Shown: positions 1 to 58,406, numbered from the stretch's first letter. The stretch is DNA of 64,000 bases from Cololabis saira (GCF_033807715.1 NC_084607.1:367501-431500); one strand, 5' to 3'. Notes: generated by a model not told the origin, from the letters alone. Translations and numbers: made by a program.

Positions 1-499
1 TAGCTAATGCTACCCTCTGTTGAGGAATTTATCAAACCATTTCAGAAGTCCGCTTTGTGGTATAGTGAGTTTTTATTCAGCAAGCCGGCGGTGGGCGAAC
101 CTACACAGATCGTGTCTGAGTTGGTGTGCCGACCTCGAGTGATTTTGTAACAAGGTTTTTATACAAGAAGTTTAACGAACAAAAGGCAGGAATAAACAAG
201 TCGAGTGAGAGACAAAAGTAATTTACAGTCAGATATGATATGTGGCCAAATGTCATTATCAGACATTTGGCATGACTGTCACAGACTTCTAAATCACCCC
301 ATGGGGTGCTCTAGTGTTCCGAGTCTGTTTGAACCAACTTCCAAGGTGTCATCTTCTACATGGGGGTAGGAAGTTTGGAGCTAACACAAAGGTGTTGGGT
401 CCTAGTTCAAAGCCCTGCAGGAGGTAGGACTGGGGCAAGGCATCGTTGTCCCTGCAGGGGCCACGTGCTGTTGGAATGCTTCATCACCTCACAAAACCA

Positions 500-616
500 T
501 GATCTACACTGCCCCCTCTGGTGGGAGGATCTGGTTCTACTGCCCCCTCTGGTGGAGAGGATCTGGTTCTACTGCCCCCTCTGGTGGGAGGATCTGGTTC
601 TACTGCCCCCTCTGGC
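500..616. repeat. Minisatellite, about 32 bp x 4
   Basis: Four near-identical units containing CTGCCCCCTCTGGTGGGAGG and a GGTTCTA spacer. In reverse the core (CCACCAGAGGGGGCAG) resembles a CTCF site with one inserted G. Confidence 0.85.
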
Positions 617-758
617 CAGCCGGGGTACCAGATGGGGGGGTATCAGGCCGGAGAAGCCCCACCCTGTCTGGTGAACAGAAGCTGCTGCTGATCACTCCTC
701 AAGGAGGAAAGTCTAAACTTACACCTGAGAGAACAACACAAGCAAGAAATCATATAGT

Positions 759-908
759 GAATGAGTGAGTGAGTGAGTGAGTGGGTGAGTGAGTGAGTGA
801 GTGAGTGAGTGAGTGAGTGAGTGAGTGAGTGAGTGAGTGAGTGAGTGAGTGAGTGAGTGAGTGAGTGAGTGCGTCCGTCCGTCCGTCCGTCCGTCCGTCC
901 GTCCGTCC
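759..908. repeat. Adjacent (GAGT)n and (CGTC)n microsatellites
   Basis: About 110 bases of GAGT/GTGA repeat run directly into about 38 bases of CGTC repeat. Confidence 0.95.
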
Positions 909-1045
909 AATGCTAACTCCCCTGATTGGTTGGACAGTCTTCAATGCTAACTCTCCTGATTGGTTGGCCAGTGTTCAATGCTAACTCCCCTGATTGGTTG
1001 GCCAGTGTTCAATGCTAACTCTCCCGATTGGTTGGCTAGCCTTCA
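905..1045. repeat. Minisatellite, about 39 bp x 4, close to the exon at 1065
   Basis: Four units of AATGCTAACTCYCCTGATTG followed by GTTGGCCAGTGTTC with small changes. The last unit ends about 20 bases before the acceptor. Confidence 0.85.
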
Positions 1046-1064
1046 AACTCCGCTTTGTCCCCAG

Positions 1065-46142
<45,078 letters not shown>

Positions 46143-46395
46143 CGACCAGAGGAATCTCCTCCTCCAACAACGGAGGAATCTCCTCCTCCAACAACGGAGG
46201 AATCTCCTCCAACAACGGAGGAATCTCCTCCTCCAACAACGGAGGAATCTCCTCCAACAACAACGGAGGAATCTCCTCCAACAACGGAGGAGGAATCCTC
46301 CCCCAACAGCTTCCTGTAGCAGAACGAGCAGAAAAATTAATTAATGCTCAAAAACGAGCAGCAGGACTTTCCAGTTTAACATCTAAACCTGTTTA
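46143..46395 (+). repeat. scn4a: scn4a 3' UTR with (AACGGAGGAATCTCCTCC)n repeat
   Basis: About eight units of AACAACGGAGGAATCTCCTCC lie between about 46150 and 46300. No clear AATAAA was seen before the interspersed element that begins at 46396; the 3' UTR end is not determined. Confidence 0.7.
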
Positions 46396-47707
46396 TTAGT
46401 GCCACGGCTGCAGCAAGAGGCACTAATGTTATTCTGCGGGTTTATTATTCAACTTATTCATTTTCCGGACAGATTTCGGTTCGCTACTCCTCCTACAGCT
46501 TTGAGAAAACGCGAAAAGTAAAAACGTAGAAACGTGCGCCTTAAGCACGAATCGTGTGCTATGACTTTTATAAGCGATTGGCGTGCACGTTTTTGCGCAA
46601 CGTGCACAAACGTGCGCTTTTAGCGCCATCCGGAATGCATTGGGAGAACTTTGGGGCCTCACCACTCGCACACCGTTACTCGAAAAATTATGAACCAATT
46701 GAGAAAGTTGTAGGCCCTGAATTTAACTACAGTCCTGTGGATTTTCAGAGCGATGGCACAAATAGTTTTTGCACGAAGTGCAAAAAACATTTCCAAATTT
46801 CCAAACTAATGGGGAACTCATTTCCCCATGTATTCCTATGGCGCCATTCAAAGCGAATGGGAGAAAAAAGACAAAATTCACCTTTTTTCTGAGTCACGTA
46901 TCTTTCTCATACTCACACGTACAACTGTCATTCAAACTTCAAAACGGAGGAAAACTTCTCTTCTCTCTCCAAACCTGAAACTGTTTTTTCCTAAATTGTA
47001 CACTTTTCAAAATATGAGCGCTCAAGCGAGGACTGGAAATCACTTTTTTGTCAAATCTAGAGTGCTGTTCTAATTGTTTAGAGTGAGCGAAACCTTCAAA
47101 AAATGACCATAATTTTTATTTGTAACTCGAGCTCACGGCCAAACCGTTAAAGCTGGACAAATAATTTTTGGTCAAAATGTAGACATAAGTGTTGGGATTC
47201 AGATAATGTGACTTTGACAGGCGGGGTATGCACAAAATTTAAACGGCTATGGCTAAAGCGGCGACAATTCCTGCCTCTGTCTCCATTGACTGCAATGTAA
47301 TAAAAAGTTTTCTTCAAAAAAATCTCATTTTTGTATTCGAACTGCCGTTACTAACACATTTTAAGGAATATCTGAATAAAATTAAGATTGTCAGAATCTG
47401 CCGGGTTCTGTCTCTCTCACGATGTCTTTGTTTTTCTGCTAGGAGCTATAGTTTTCTCACAAATCAGAGTTATTTGAGGAAAGCTGGGGTTTTCTCACAG
47501 TCAGTCCGGAACCTTCCTCATTTCGAGGTTGTTGTTGCCGGGGCAACCAGAGCTCAGCTGTTGACTGATTAGGCTGACCCAGAACTGGTCACATGACCCA
47601 GTCAGTACAGACTTCATATACTTTAACCTGGAAAATGGAGAAATCTGAACCCTGACCTTTTGACCTTAGATGACCCCCAGTCCTGCTGGGAACAGGTTCA
47701 TGGGATA

Positions 47708-48163
<456 letters not shown>

Positions 48164-48309
48164 ATTTCCAGTCCTCGCTTGAGCGCTCATATCTTGAAAA
48201 GTGTACATTTTAGGAAAAAACAGTTTCAGGTTTGGAGAGAGAAGAGAAGTTTTCCTCCGTTTTGAAGTTTGAATGACATTTCCACGTGCAAGTATGAGCA
48301 AGTTAGATG

Positions 48310-48700
48310 ACTAGCGGTTCTGTTAGCGGTCCCATTAGAGGTTCTGTTAGCAGTCCCGTTAGCGGTTCCGTTAGCGGTCCCATTAGAGGTTCTGTTAGCG
48401 GTCCCATTAGCGGTTCCGTTAGCGGTCCCGTTAGCGGTTAAGTTAGCGGTCCCATTAGTGGTTCTGTTAGCGGTCCCGTTAGCGGTCCCGTTAGCGGTTC
48501 TGTTAGCGGTTCCATTAGCGGTTCCGTTAGCGGTCCTGTTAGCGGTCCCGTTAGCGGTTATGTTAGCGGTCCCCTTAGCGGTCCCCTTAGCGGTCCCGTT
48601 AGCGGTCCCGTTAGCGCTTCTGTTAGCGGTCCCATTAGCGGTTCTGTTAGCGGTTCTGTTAGCGGTCCCGTTAGCTATTCTGTTAGTGGTTCTATTAGCC
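48310..48700. repeat. 12-bp minisatellite (GTTAGCGGTYCC)n, about 32 copies
   Basis: Units alternate CCC/TTC/TCT/CTG after GCGGT. Any open frame through it (AVPLAV repeats) is a by-product. Confidence 0.95.
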
Positions 48701-48944
48701 TATTACATATTTTCTGTAATAACTTTTGAATGGTTTGACATAGAGAGTCATGGGTGGTGTCATTGGACTCGGTATTGAGTCCTTCACCTTTATTGCTTGT
48801 AAAATGTACACAAATGTGCAGCAGCCCGCCGTGGCACTCTCGAAATTTCTGCGAGGAAATTGTCTAGACTCTAGTTATATATACAATCCTGTTTATTCAG
48901 ACACTAAACCTGAGAAACCACTGATCAAGTTTGCTGTTAACCTA

Positions 48945-49140
48945 CGTTCCCTGGAACCTTCTGTCTCTGCCCTGGAACCTGGAATCTAACCTGGAACCTT
49001 CTGTCTCTGCCCTGGAACCTGGAATCTAACCTGGAATCTAACCTGGAACCTTCTGTCTCTGCCCTGGAACCTGGAATCTAACCTGGAATCTAACCTGGAA
49101 CCTTCTGGAATGACCTGGAACCTGGAATCTAACCTGGACT
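48945..49140. repeat. Minisatellite CCTGGAACCTTCTGTCTCTG / CCTGGAATCTAA
   Basis: About five irregular compound units. Confidence 0.9.
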
Positions 49141-49857
49141 TTTCGTTCATCCAGAAAAGGACATTTTGTTAAGTATTACTTCAGATTTGAATCAGCCAAT
49201 CAGAAGAGCTTCTGCGGTGACTGGCAGAGAAAGCAGCCAATGAGAGAACAGCGTTTCAGCAACTAAAAGAGATTTGAATTGATGAGGATTTTTATGTGAC
49301 TGAGACAAAACACAGTAAAATAATTGTAGCGATTTTATCCTTTGTATCATTTCTTAGATTGAGAATTTCCATTCCCAGCAGTTTACGATGTAAACCTTTT
49401 CCTGCCATTTTGACAAAAAAAAAAAAAAAAAAAACAGGAACTAAACGTAAGATGAACTCGTCTTTGGTTGTTCGTCCAATTCAAAAAGAAACCTCTTCTG
49501 AACCAATGCAATAAAATGCTGTTGAAAACATTTGAAGTAGATAATGGATTTTCCAGTGATGCACCAATCAGATGTGTGACCATTTCTACCAACATGAAAT
49601 TCTTTCAGAGTCTTAACAGCCAAACAAAGACCCACATTTAGAAATGTAAATAACAGATGTTCATGAAACTCCATAAATGTGCAGAATTTGAGACCCGTCT
49701 GAACTAAATTTGACAAAACGATCAATGAGTGTTTTGCTCTTATGAACTTATTTGATGTTTCTGTATCTGAAATTATAAAAGCTTATTTTTTATTAAAAAC
49801 AGTGGCAAACTAACAGGTCTGAAATGGTTTAGCCACGTTTCCTGAAGGTCGTCCATA
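49141..49857. other. Intergenic sequence, no feature recognised
   Basis: Single-copy-looking AT-rich sequence with an A20 run near 49415. No convincing exon. Confidence 0.5.
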
Positions 49858-50608
49858 GAGAAAAAGCCGAAATGTCGAGAAAAAAGTCGAAATGTCAAGA
49901 TTATTGTTGAAGTACAATTTTGAGAAAAAAGTCAAAATGTTGAAAAAAAAGTCAAAATAAATAAATATAACACATGCAGTTGCATAACTTCAGAAACGAA
50001 CCCTTAACGTTCCACTTCAAGGATAGTTAGTTACGTATTTTATTTCAACTTTATTCTCGAAATTTCAACTTTATTCAAGAAATTTTGACTTTATTCTTGA
50101 AATTGTATTTCAACATTAATAATATTGTTGTGATAATAATTTTGAGAAAAAAGTCGAAATGTTGATAAAAAAGTCAAAATTTCGTGAAAAAATTTGAAAT
50201 GTTGAGAAAAAAGACAAAATTTCAAGCTTATTCACGAAATTTCGACTTTATTCATGAAATTTCGACTTTATTCATGAAATTTTGACTTTATTCTTGAAAT
50301 TGTATTTCAACTTTATTCTCGAAATTTCAACTTTAATCATGAAATTTAGATTTTATTCACAAAATTGTATTTCAATTTTATTCACGAAATTTCAACTTTA
50401 TTCTTGAAATTGTATTTCAACTTTATTCACGAAAAATTTTATTTCAACTTTATTCTCGAAATCTCGACTTTATTCATGAAATTTCGATTTTATTCACGAA
50501 ATTTTATTCACGAAATTTCAACTTTATTCACGAAATTGTATTTCAACTTTATTCTCGAAATTTCGACTTTATTCTCGAAATTGTATTTCAGCATTAATCT
50601 CATTGTCC
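49858..50608. repeat. Inverted tandem repeat of the GTCGAAATGTYGAGAAAAA family
   Basis: Forward units (AAAAGTCGAAATGT) at 49865-49960 and 50140-50215. Reverse-complement units (ATTCACGAAATTTCAACTTT) at 50040-50125 and 50220-50600. Long stretches can pair. Confidence 0.75.
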
Positions 50609-51385
50609 ATAGGGGGCGCTACCGCTCTAATATCTCATTAACTGGTTGAGCTGGAAACCTAAACGTAGCGGTTTTCTCCGAGACTTAATCGTAGCTTCAC
50701 AAACGTAGTTATGTTCGATTCCTGCAGGCTGACGTTACTTATCTGCGGCTTCTGCGGTGAATCTGCCTGTACGCTGATGATGCTTGTTTTTACCTAACAT
50801 TTATTACTTATCAATGACTTTTATCTTTAGCTCTTGTTCTACTGAGTGTTTTTTTTATGAACTTCTTTACGTCCAAAAATGTACCAGCGTTTTCCTCCGC
50901 AGGACATTCGTGGTGCCTTCTGGTTGTTGCTAAGCAACCACAGTTTCATGTGATTGGATGATTGACGGGTGATGTTTGATCTGCAGTTGAAGTAAAACCA
51001 GTAAACTCTGCCGGGTTAAAACCCTGGACATAAACGTGTCTGTTGTATTAATATCATTATGGATGATTATTTTCTTTATTAGTGCTCCACATCTGTTACG
51101 ATTAAACGTGAATACAGATTTATCAGACTCTAACTTGAGTGTTCTAACAACAAATGTAACTAAACGTTTGAAAATAAATATGAAAACCGGAATAAACTGA
51201 ATAAACTGTTTTATTTGTAAACTTGAGTACGGAAGATGGATGTGATGTAACGATGCAAACGTGACAAACCTGCTACTGGGTCATTACTAGCATCTGGAAG
51301 CTAACCAGCTAACCAGCTTCAGATAAACGTGTTAATGGTCAGACGTAAAGAAAGAAGACATTTATCCGAGATTCTGATCCACAAC
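50609..51385. other. Intergenic sequence, no feature recognised
   Basis: No ORF or repeat family identified. Confidence 0.5.
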
Positions 51386-51393
51386 CTGGACGC

Positions 51394-51979
51394 TAGGGGT
51401 GTGCAAACAAGGGAACCTCACGATTCGATTCGATTCCGATTATTGGAGCTTCGATTATTGTGATTTTTAATGCTTTTTTCCATACAAGATTGATTTTGTC
51501 TTCATCTGTGGCTACATTTGTAAATAAAAAGCCAATCAATGAACTCGGTTCCTCTAACAACACTCATTAAGTAAATAACAAGGTTTTTTGAACATTTGAC
51601 ATGTATTTTTCAAAGACACAAAATAATTTATTGTATGACTATGTAAACATTTGCTCTTTGACTTCCTTAACTTTGACCAGGGAAAGCTGCACTTGCATGA
51701 GAGCGCCCTCTATTGGTGAAAAACACTGAAAACGGTCGAGCCCTGGATTTAATGAGTTCATTCATTCAAGTAAACCAGATATGTATTTAGTGTAAACATA
51801 TCTGCCATATTTACAGTGAACAATAAGAAATGTGCATTCTTGAAAATGAAATGATTCAGCAGCTTATTCAGTCTGGAATCTGGATAGGATAAATTACAAA
51901 AAATGTAATTAATCGATTCCAAATCGTCACGTGACGCATCGCGATGCATCGACACATCGATGAATTGCACCCACCTCTA
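51394..51979. mobile_element. hAT-like MITE (586 bp) with 8-bp target duplication
   Basis: Ends TAGGGGTGTGCAA and TTGCACCCACCTCTA. CTGGACGC is repeated exactly at 51386-51393 and 51980-51987. Contains CGATTCGATTCGATTCCGAT. Ends and 8-bp duplication fit hAT. Confidence 0.88.
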
Positions 51980-51987
51980 CTGGACGC

Positions 51988-52715
51988 TGAGAAACAAATG
52001 AGCCAATAGAAGAGAATAAAATGTTCCTTTATTGTTTTAAATTATACCACGGTCTGTGTGGATACTGTATTCTGATTGGCCGGCAGGGGGAGGTTATCAC
52101 TTTAAACCTACACCTAGAAAACAAGTTGGGTCAAATTTCCTGATGACTTTAATATCATTACTGGATCAACTGCCAGGCGGTAACCACGGCAACGGAGATT
52201 CAGGTGGTAACCACGGCAACGGAGATTCAGAGAAGAAGAGCCAGTGTTCTGCCATTTTTTGCTGCTTTGCCAAAAAATGCTACCTAATGGTTTCTACCTT
52301 CGTAGAGCTACAGTTTTATTGTGTTTTACTCCCTAAACCACTTCATTGTAAATATGAATGTTCTTAATCACCTGCCTGGTTAAATAAAGGAGAATGACTG
52401 AATGAATATCAAATAAAGTCATAGAATTGTTGTTTTTTCTCTCTTTATCGTCTAATTTTCACAAAGTGTAATGCATTTCATGTCATGGGTAGTTTATTTT
52501 GAAGGATCAAATACTCAACATCCCATATTATCCTTTTTACATCGTGCAAGAAATGATTGGCGTCGCAATCAAACTTTGAAAATCGACTGTGCGCGTGCGC
52601 AGAACCACAAAGTAGCATTTTCTGGCAGGGAGCATGGGATGGCAGAACACCGGCTACCGCAGGACGGACACATGAGGGATTTTGTCATTTCTTTTAATTT
52701 ATTTTAGTGAATTTA
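51988..52715. other. Intergenic sequence with minor repeats
   Basis: A 24-base direct duplication (GGTAACCACGGCAACGGAGA) at about 52180-52230 and CTGCCTGGTTAAATAAAGG (retroposon-tail-like) at 52371. No gene recognised. Confidence 0.5.
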
Positions 52716-52769
52716 ACAATTTTGATGATTGGGTGCAGAAGAGGAGAGAAAAAAAAGGAAAAGAAACAG

Positions 52770-52965
52770 TTTGAATGACTGATAATATTTGTAGCTTAAT
52801 GAAACGTTTATTTATTTGAATGATTGATAATATTTGTAGTTTAATGAAACGTTTATTTATTTGAATGATTGATAATATTTGTAGCTTAATGAAACGTTTA
52901 TTTATTTGAATGATTGATAATATTTGTAGCTTAATGAAACGTTTATTTATTTGAATGATTGATAG
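52770..52965. repeat. About 47-bp minisatellite, 4-5 copies
   Basis: The unit is GAATGATTGATAATATTTGT plus AGCTTAATGAAACGTTTATTTATTT. Confidence 0.93.
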
Positions 52966-53500
52966 CCTAGTTGTTCGGCTGGAGGGAAGGAGGGCGGACC
53001 CAAAGGCAGGACAACACGAGCAGGATCAGGTATGACAAAGTTTATTAACAAACAGCTCCACAGGAGGGAAGAAAGACAAACAAAATCACAGACCGTAAAA
53101 ACGCGGCTGGAAAGTCCAACAAAAGGCGCAGACCAGAGGGAAACTCACGGCTGGAAAAAGTAATCCAAAAGGATCCAGGAATAGGTTTTAACCAGAATAA
53201 AACGAGGTCATTATAAGGGAAGGTCCACGGACGGGAAACTAGGGAAGTCCAGGAAAACGGGCCGAGTACGGCCGAGTACGGGGCTCTGAGCTGGAGAATC
53301 ATCCAACACCGCAGCTTCAGAATCAGAATCAGAATCAGAGTACTTTATTAATCCCAAAGGGCAATTCATTTATACAGTCGGCCTGTCCATAGCAGCAGCA
53401 CACAATACACAAAACGGGCAACATCCACGACCACATCAGCAACAACAACTTGTGGGAGGAAGGTTTAAGAGCAGGCTGGGTGACAAGGCTGACGGTGTCA
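52966..53500 (-). mobile_element. Retroposon-like remnants
   Basis: (AATCAG)n then GTACTTTATTAATCCCAAAG at 53318-53360 is a reversed fish retroposon end. The flanking sequence is unassigned. Confidence 0.4.
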
Positions 53501-54270
53501 GGTCAGCCCCCGGGTCTCCCACTCAGAAGGCGCGCCGATTTCCCCCAGTGGCCAGCCGCGGTACTGCAACCAAAAATCCCATGCGGCCCAGAAAGCTTTT
53601 TTCCCATAGACCGCAATAGTAAAAGAGAAGCCTCTAAAACTGTTCACAGGAACCTCCAGCTGTAATCACCGGCAATTACTAATCTTTGTATTCTATATTT
53701 TTAAGTCACGGACTTTATATCCGTCACAAATGTTTTATAACGGCCAGAAAAGTCAAAGAAAAGTCTCTTTCTGGGCGTGACGTCACGGCTGACGTCACAG
53801 CCGTGTCCGTGCATTCCACGGATGTTTATATCAATATATATTATGTAATTATATTATATTAATACATTAATCATATATGTAATACTATACATGTAATAAT
53901 ATATTATATTAATATATATTATGTAATTATATTATATTAATACATTAATAATATATGTAATAATATACATGTAATAATATACATTAATTAATATATATTA
54001 TATAATTATATTATATGAATACATTAATAATATATGTAATAATATACATTAATTAATATATTATATTAATACATATTATATTAATACTCGCGTCATTGCC
54101 CCGGGGCATCATGGGAGGTGACTCAACTGAGCATGCTCTATGGGCCGCTGTATGCGGAAGTAAACCCGGAAGTCAGAAATGTTCCAGCGTATGCGCTGAG
54201 TGAGCAGAATGCATTGAAATAAATGGGCGGCCATTTTTGACGTCCCATCCAGTTATATAATACATCCATG
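53501..54270. mobile_element. Interspersed repeat with an AT-rich satellite core
   Basis: Outer parts carry GTGACGTCACGGCTGACGTC palindromes and coding-free GC-rich sequence. 53830-54085 is ATATATTATGTAATTATATT-type tandem repeat. Family unknown. Confidence 0.4.
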
Positions 54271-54275
54271 TGTCA

Positions 54276-56880
54276 GGTGAAGGTGATGGTTGTCAGGTGA
54301 AGGTGAAGGTGAAGGTGAAGGTGAAGGTGAAGGTGAAGGTTGTCAGGTGAAGGTGAAGGTGAAGGTGAAGGTGAAGGTGAAGGTGAAGGTGAAGGTGAAG
54401 GTGAAGGTTGTCAGGTGAAGGTGAAGGTGATGGTGAAGGTGAAGGTGAAGGTGATGGTGAAGGTGAAGGTGAAGGTGAAGGTGAAGGTGATGGTGAAGGT
54501 GAAGGTGAAGGTTGTCAGGTGAAGGTGAAGGTGATGGTGAAGGTGAAGGTTGTCAGGTGAAGGTGAAGGTGAAGGTGAAGGTGAAGGTGAAGGTGATGGT
54601 GAAGGTGATGGTGAAGGTGATGGTGATGGTGAAGGTGAAGGTTGTCAGGTGAAGGTGAAGGTGAAGGTGAAGGTGAAGGTGAAGGTGATGGTGATGGTGA
54701 AGGTGAAGGTGATGGTGAAGGTGAAGGTGAAGGTGATGAAGGTGAAGGTGAAGGTGAAGGTGATGGTGAAGGTGATGGTGAAGGTGAAGGTGAAGGTGAA
54801 GGTGAAGGTGAAGGTGATGGTGAAGGTGAAGGTGAAGGTGAAGGTGAAGGTGAAGGTGAAGGTGATGAAGGTGAAGGTGAAGGTGAAGGTGATGGTGAAG
54901 GTGAAGGTGAAGGTGAAGGTGAAGGTGAAGGTGAAGGTGAAGGTGATGGTGAAGGTGAAGGTGAAGGTGAAGGTGAAGGTGAAGGTGATGGTGAAGGTGA
55001 AGGTGAAGGTGAAGGTGAAGGTGAAGGTGAAGGTGATGAAGGTGAAGGTGAAGGTGAAGGTGATGGTGAAGGTGAAGGTGAAGGTGAAGGTGAAGGTGAA
55101 GGTGAAGGTGAAGGTGAAGGTGAAGGTGAAGGTGAAGGTGAAGGTGAAGGTGAAGGTGAAGGTGAAGGTGAAGGTTGTCAGGTGAAGGTGAAGGTGAAGG
55201 TGAAGGTGAAGGTGAAGGTGATGGTGAAGGTGAAGGTGAAGGTGATGGTGATGGTGAAGGTGATGGTGAAGGTGAAGGTGAAGGTGAAGGTGAAGGTGAT
55301 GGTTGTCAGGTGAAGGTGAAGGTGAAGGTGATGGTGAAGGTGATGGTGAAGGTGATGGTGAAGGTGAAGGTGAAGGTGATGGTGAAGGTGAAGGTGAAGG
55401 TGAAGGTGAAGGTGAAGGTGATGGTTGTCAGGTGAAGGTGAAGGTGAAGGTGATGAAGGTGAAGGTGAAGGTGATGGTGAAGGTGAAGGTGAAGGTGAAG
55501 GTGATGGTGAAGGTGAAGGTGAAGGTGAAGGTGATGGTGAAGGTGAAGGTGAAGGTGAAGGTGAAGGTGAAGGTGATGGTGAAGGTGATGGTGAAGGTGA
55601 AGGTGATGGTGAAGGTGAAGGTGAAGGTGAAGGTGATGGTGAAGGTGAAGGTGATGGTTGTCAGGTGAAGGTGATGGTTGTCAGGTGAAGGTGAAGGTGA
55701 TGGTGAAGGTGAAGGTGAAGGTGAAGGTGAAGGTGAAGGTGAAGGTGAAGGTGAAGGTGAAGGTGATGGTGATGGTGAAGGTGAAGGTGAAGGTGAAGGT
55801 GATGGTGATGGTGAAGGTGAAGGTGAAGGTGAAGGTGAAGGTGAAGGTGAAGGTGAAGGTGAAGGTGAAGGTGATGGTGATGGTGAAGGTGAAGGTGAAG
55901 GTGAAGGTGAAGGTGAAGGTGAAGGTGAAGGTGATGGTGAAGGTGAAGGTGATGGTGAAGGTGAAGGTGATGAAGGTGAAGGTGAAGGTGATGGTGATGG
56001 TGAAGGTGAAGGTGAAGGTGAAGGTGAAGGTGAAGGTGATGGTGAAGGTGAAGGTGATGGTGAAGGTGAAGGTGATGGTGAAGGTGATGAAGGTGAAGGT
56101 GAAGGTGAAGGTGATGGTGAAGGTGATGGTGAAGGTGAAGGTGAAGGTGAAGGTGAAGGTGAAGGTGAAGGTGATGGTGAAGGTGAAGGTGATGGTGAAG
56201 GTGATGGTGAAGGTGAAGGTGAAGGTGAAGGTGAAGGTGATGGTGAAGGTGATGGTGAAGGTGAAGGTGATGGTGAAGGTGATGGTGAAGGTGAAGGTGA
56301 AGGTGAAGGTGATGGTGAAGGTGAAGGTGATGGTGAAGGTGATGGTGAAGGTGAAGGTGAAGGTGAAGGTGAAGGTGATGGTGATGGTGAAGGTGAAGGT
56401 GATGAAGGTGATGGTGAAGGTGAAGGTGATGGTGAAGGTGAAGGTGATGAAGGTGATGGTGAAGGTGAAGGTGAAGGTGAAGGTGATGGTGAAGGTGAAG
56501 GTGATGGTGAAGGTGATGGTGAAGGTGATGGTGAAGGTGATGGTGAAGGTGATGAAGGTGAAGGTGATGAAGGTGAAGGTGAAGGTGATGGTGAAGGTGA
56601 AGGTGAAGGTGATGGTGAAGGTGAAGGTGATGGTGAAGGTGATGGTGAAGGTGAAGGTGAAGGTGAAGGTGAAGGTGAAGGTGAAGGTGAAGGTGAAGGT
56701 GATGGTGAAGGTGAAGGTGAAGGTGAAGGTGAAGGTGATGGTGATGGTGAAGGTGAAGGTGAAGGTGAAGGTGATGGTGAAGGTGAAGGTGAAGGTGAAG
56801 GTGAAGGTGATGGTGAAGGTGAAGGTGAAGGTGATGGTGAAGGTGATGATGGTGAAGGTGAAGGTGATGGTTGTCAGGTG
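54276..56880. repeat. 2.6-kb hexamer satellite (GGTGAA)n with GGTGAT and TTGTCA variants
   Basis: About 430 hexamers. GGTGAT variants and ten or so GGTTGTCA breaks give it internal structure. All long open frames inside (VKVKV, EGEGEG and, on the minus strand, HLHLH) follow from the period of six. Confidence 0.98.
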
Positions 56881-56889
56881 AGGGGACGG

Positions 56890-57325
56890 TGATTGGATCA
56901 GCTGCTCTGGCCAAGCCTGACCAGGCTTTGGCGCCCTCTGGCGGAGAAAGGGTGTGCCTCAACGGGCGCCTCCTGGCTTCCTTACCGGGCTTGTTGGGGT
57001 GGTTGCGGTAGAAGGAGGAGGTCTTTGTCATAGATATGTGGTTGTGGGATCCATAACTGCTCCTCCGGGCCGTACCCCTCCCAGTCCACGAGGTAATGGA
57101 ACCCTCGACCTCTGGACGTCCAACATCTCCCGAACGGTGTGTGCCGGTGCCCCATCCACGATCCGGACCGGGGGAGGATCGTGGCTGGGGGTGACAGGTC
57201 GGACTCCACCACCGGTTTATGAGGGACACGTGGAAGGTGGGACGGACCTTCATGGAGTCTGGGAGTCTGGGACCCTCCGGTCGACCTGGAAGGGGCCACG
57301 TACCGCGGTCAGTACTGGAGTTGAG
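56890..57325 (-). pseudogene. Ty3/Gypsy chromovirus Pol C-terminus with chromodomain
   Basis: On the minus strand it encodes [12 protein letters not shown] (integrase C-terminal part) and, in another frame, [20 protein letters not shown] (chromodomain) then [16 protein letters not shown]. Frames change, so it is degraded. A different lineage from the 40-44 kb element, which lacks a chromodomain. Confidence 0.85.
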
Positions 57326-57326
57326 G

Positions 57327-58095
57327 GGGGATGAAATAAAAACGGTCCAAATCATCCCCCCTGAAATAAAAACGGTCCAAATCATCCCCCCCTGAAATAA
57401 AAACGGTCCAAATCATCCCCCCTGAAATAAAAACGGTCCAAATCATCCCCCCTGAAATAAAAACGGTCCAAATCATCCCCCCTGAAATAAAAACGGTCCA
57501 AATCATCCCCCCTGAAATAAAAACGGTCCAAATCATCCCCCCCCTGAAATAAAAACGGTCCAAATCATCCCCCCTGAAATAAAAACGGTCCAAATCATCC
57601 CCCCCTGAAATAAAAACGGTCCAAATCATCCCCCCTGAAATAAAAACGGTCCAAATCATCCCCCCTGAAATAAAAACGGTCCAAATCATCCCCCCTGAAA
57701 TAAAAACGGTCCAAATCATCCCCCCTGAAATAAAAACGGTCCAAATCATCCCCCCCCTGAAATAAAAACGGTCCAAATCATCCCCCCCTGAAATAAAAAC
57801 GGTCCAAATCATCCCCCCCTGAAATAAAAACGGTCCAAATCATCCCCCCCTGAAATAAAAACGGTCCAAATCACCCCCCCTGAAATAAAAACGGTCCAAA
57901 TCATCCCCCCCTGAAATAAAAACGGTCCAAATCATCCCTGAAATAAAAACGGTCCAAATCATCCCCCCTGAAATAAAAACGGTCCAAATCATCCTCCCTG
58001 AAATAAAAACGGTCCAAATCATCCCCCCCTGAAATAAAAACGGTCCAAATCATCCCCCCCTGAAATAAAAACGGTCCAAATCATCCCCCCCTGTA
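57327..58095. repeat. About 30-bp minisatellite, about 25 copies
   Basis: The unit is CCTGAAATAAAAACGGTCCA plus AATCATCCCC with 1-3 extra C. It begins at the chromovirus fragment boundary. Confidence 0.97.
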
Positions 58096-58194
58096 AAACT
58101 GTCATCCCTCCTTTCCATCCCTTATGTCATTTCATCAATGAATGTGGTTTTACTGCTATTTCAACATTTAGAGTCATCACCAGAAAAATAACAC

Positions 58195-58378
58195 CAGAAA
58201 AATAACTAATTTGACATTTTTCACCTGTTTCAAGTACATTTTCACTTGAAATAAGTAGAAAAATCTGCCAGTGGGACAAGATTTATCTTCTCATTACAAA
58301 CAAAAAAATCTTGTTCCACTGGCAGATTTTTCTACTTATTTCGAGTGAAAATTCACTTGAAACAGCTGAAAATTGTTG
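58195..58378. mobile_element. Palindromic MITE
   Basis: Arms TTCACTTGAAATAAGTAGAA, AATCTGCCAGTGGGACAAGA and their inverse, around a centre near 58295. Confidence 0.85.
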
Positions 58379-58406
58379 TTTTTTCCAGTTATGAGTCTTG
58401 TTTTAA

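Larger units (their letters stand above)
1..1064 (+). other. scn4a: Left-edge scn4a intron (partial)
   Basis: No coding sequence was recognised. It ends at the CAG acceptor at 1062-1064. The distal 500 bases look unique or like old interspersed repeat. The rest is tandem repeat, described separately. Confidence 0.7.

Noticed and set aside
55658..56892. Very long ORFs (about 400 codons + strand, 570 codons - strand)
   Set aside because: They are translations of a hexamer satellite (VKVKV, EGEGEG, HLHLH); only the N-terminal part of the minus-strand frame (from the chromovirus remnant) has protein meaning.
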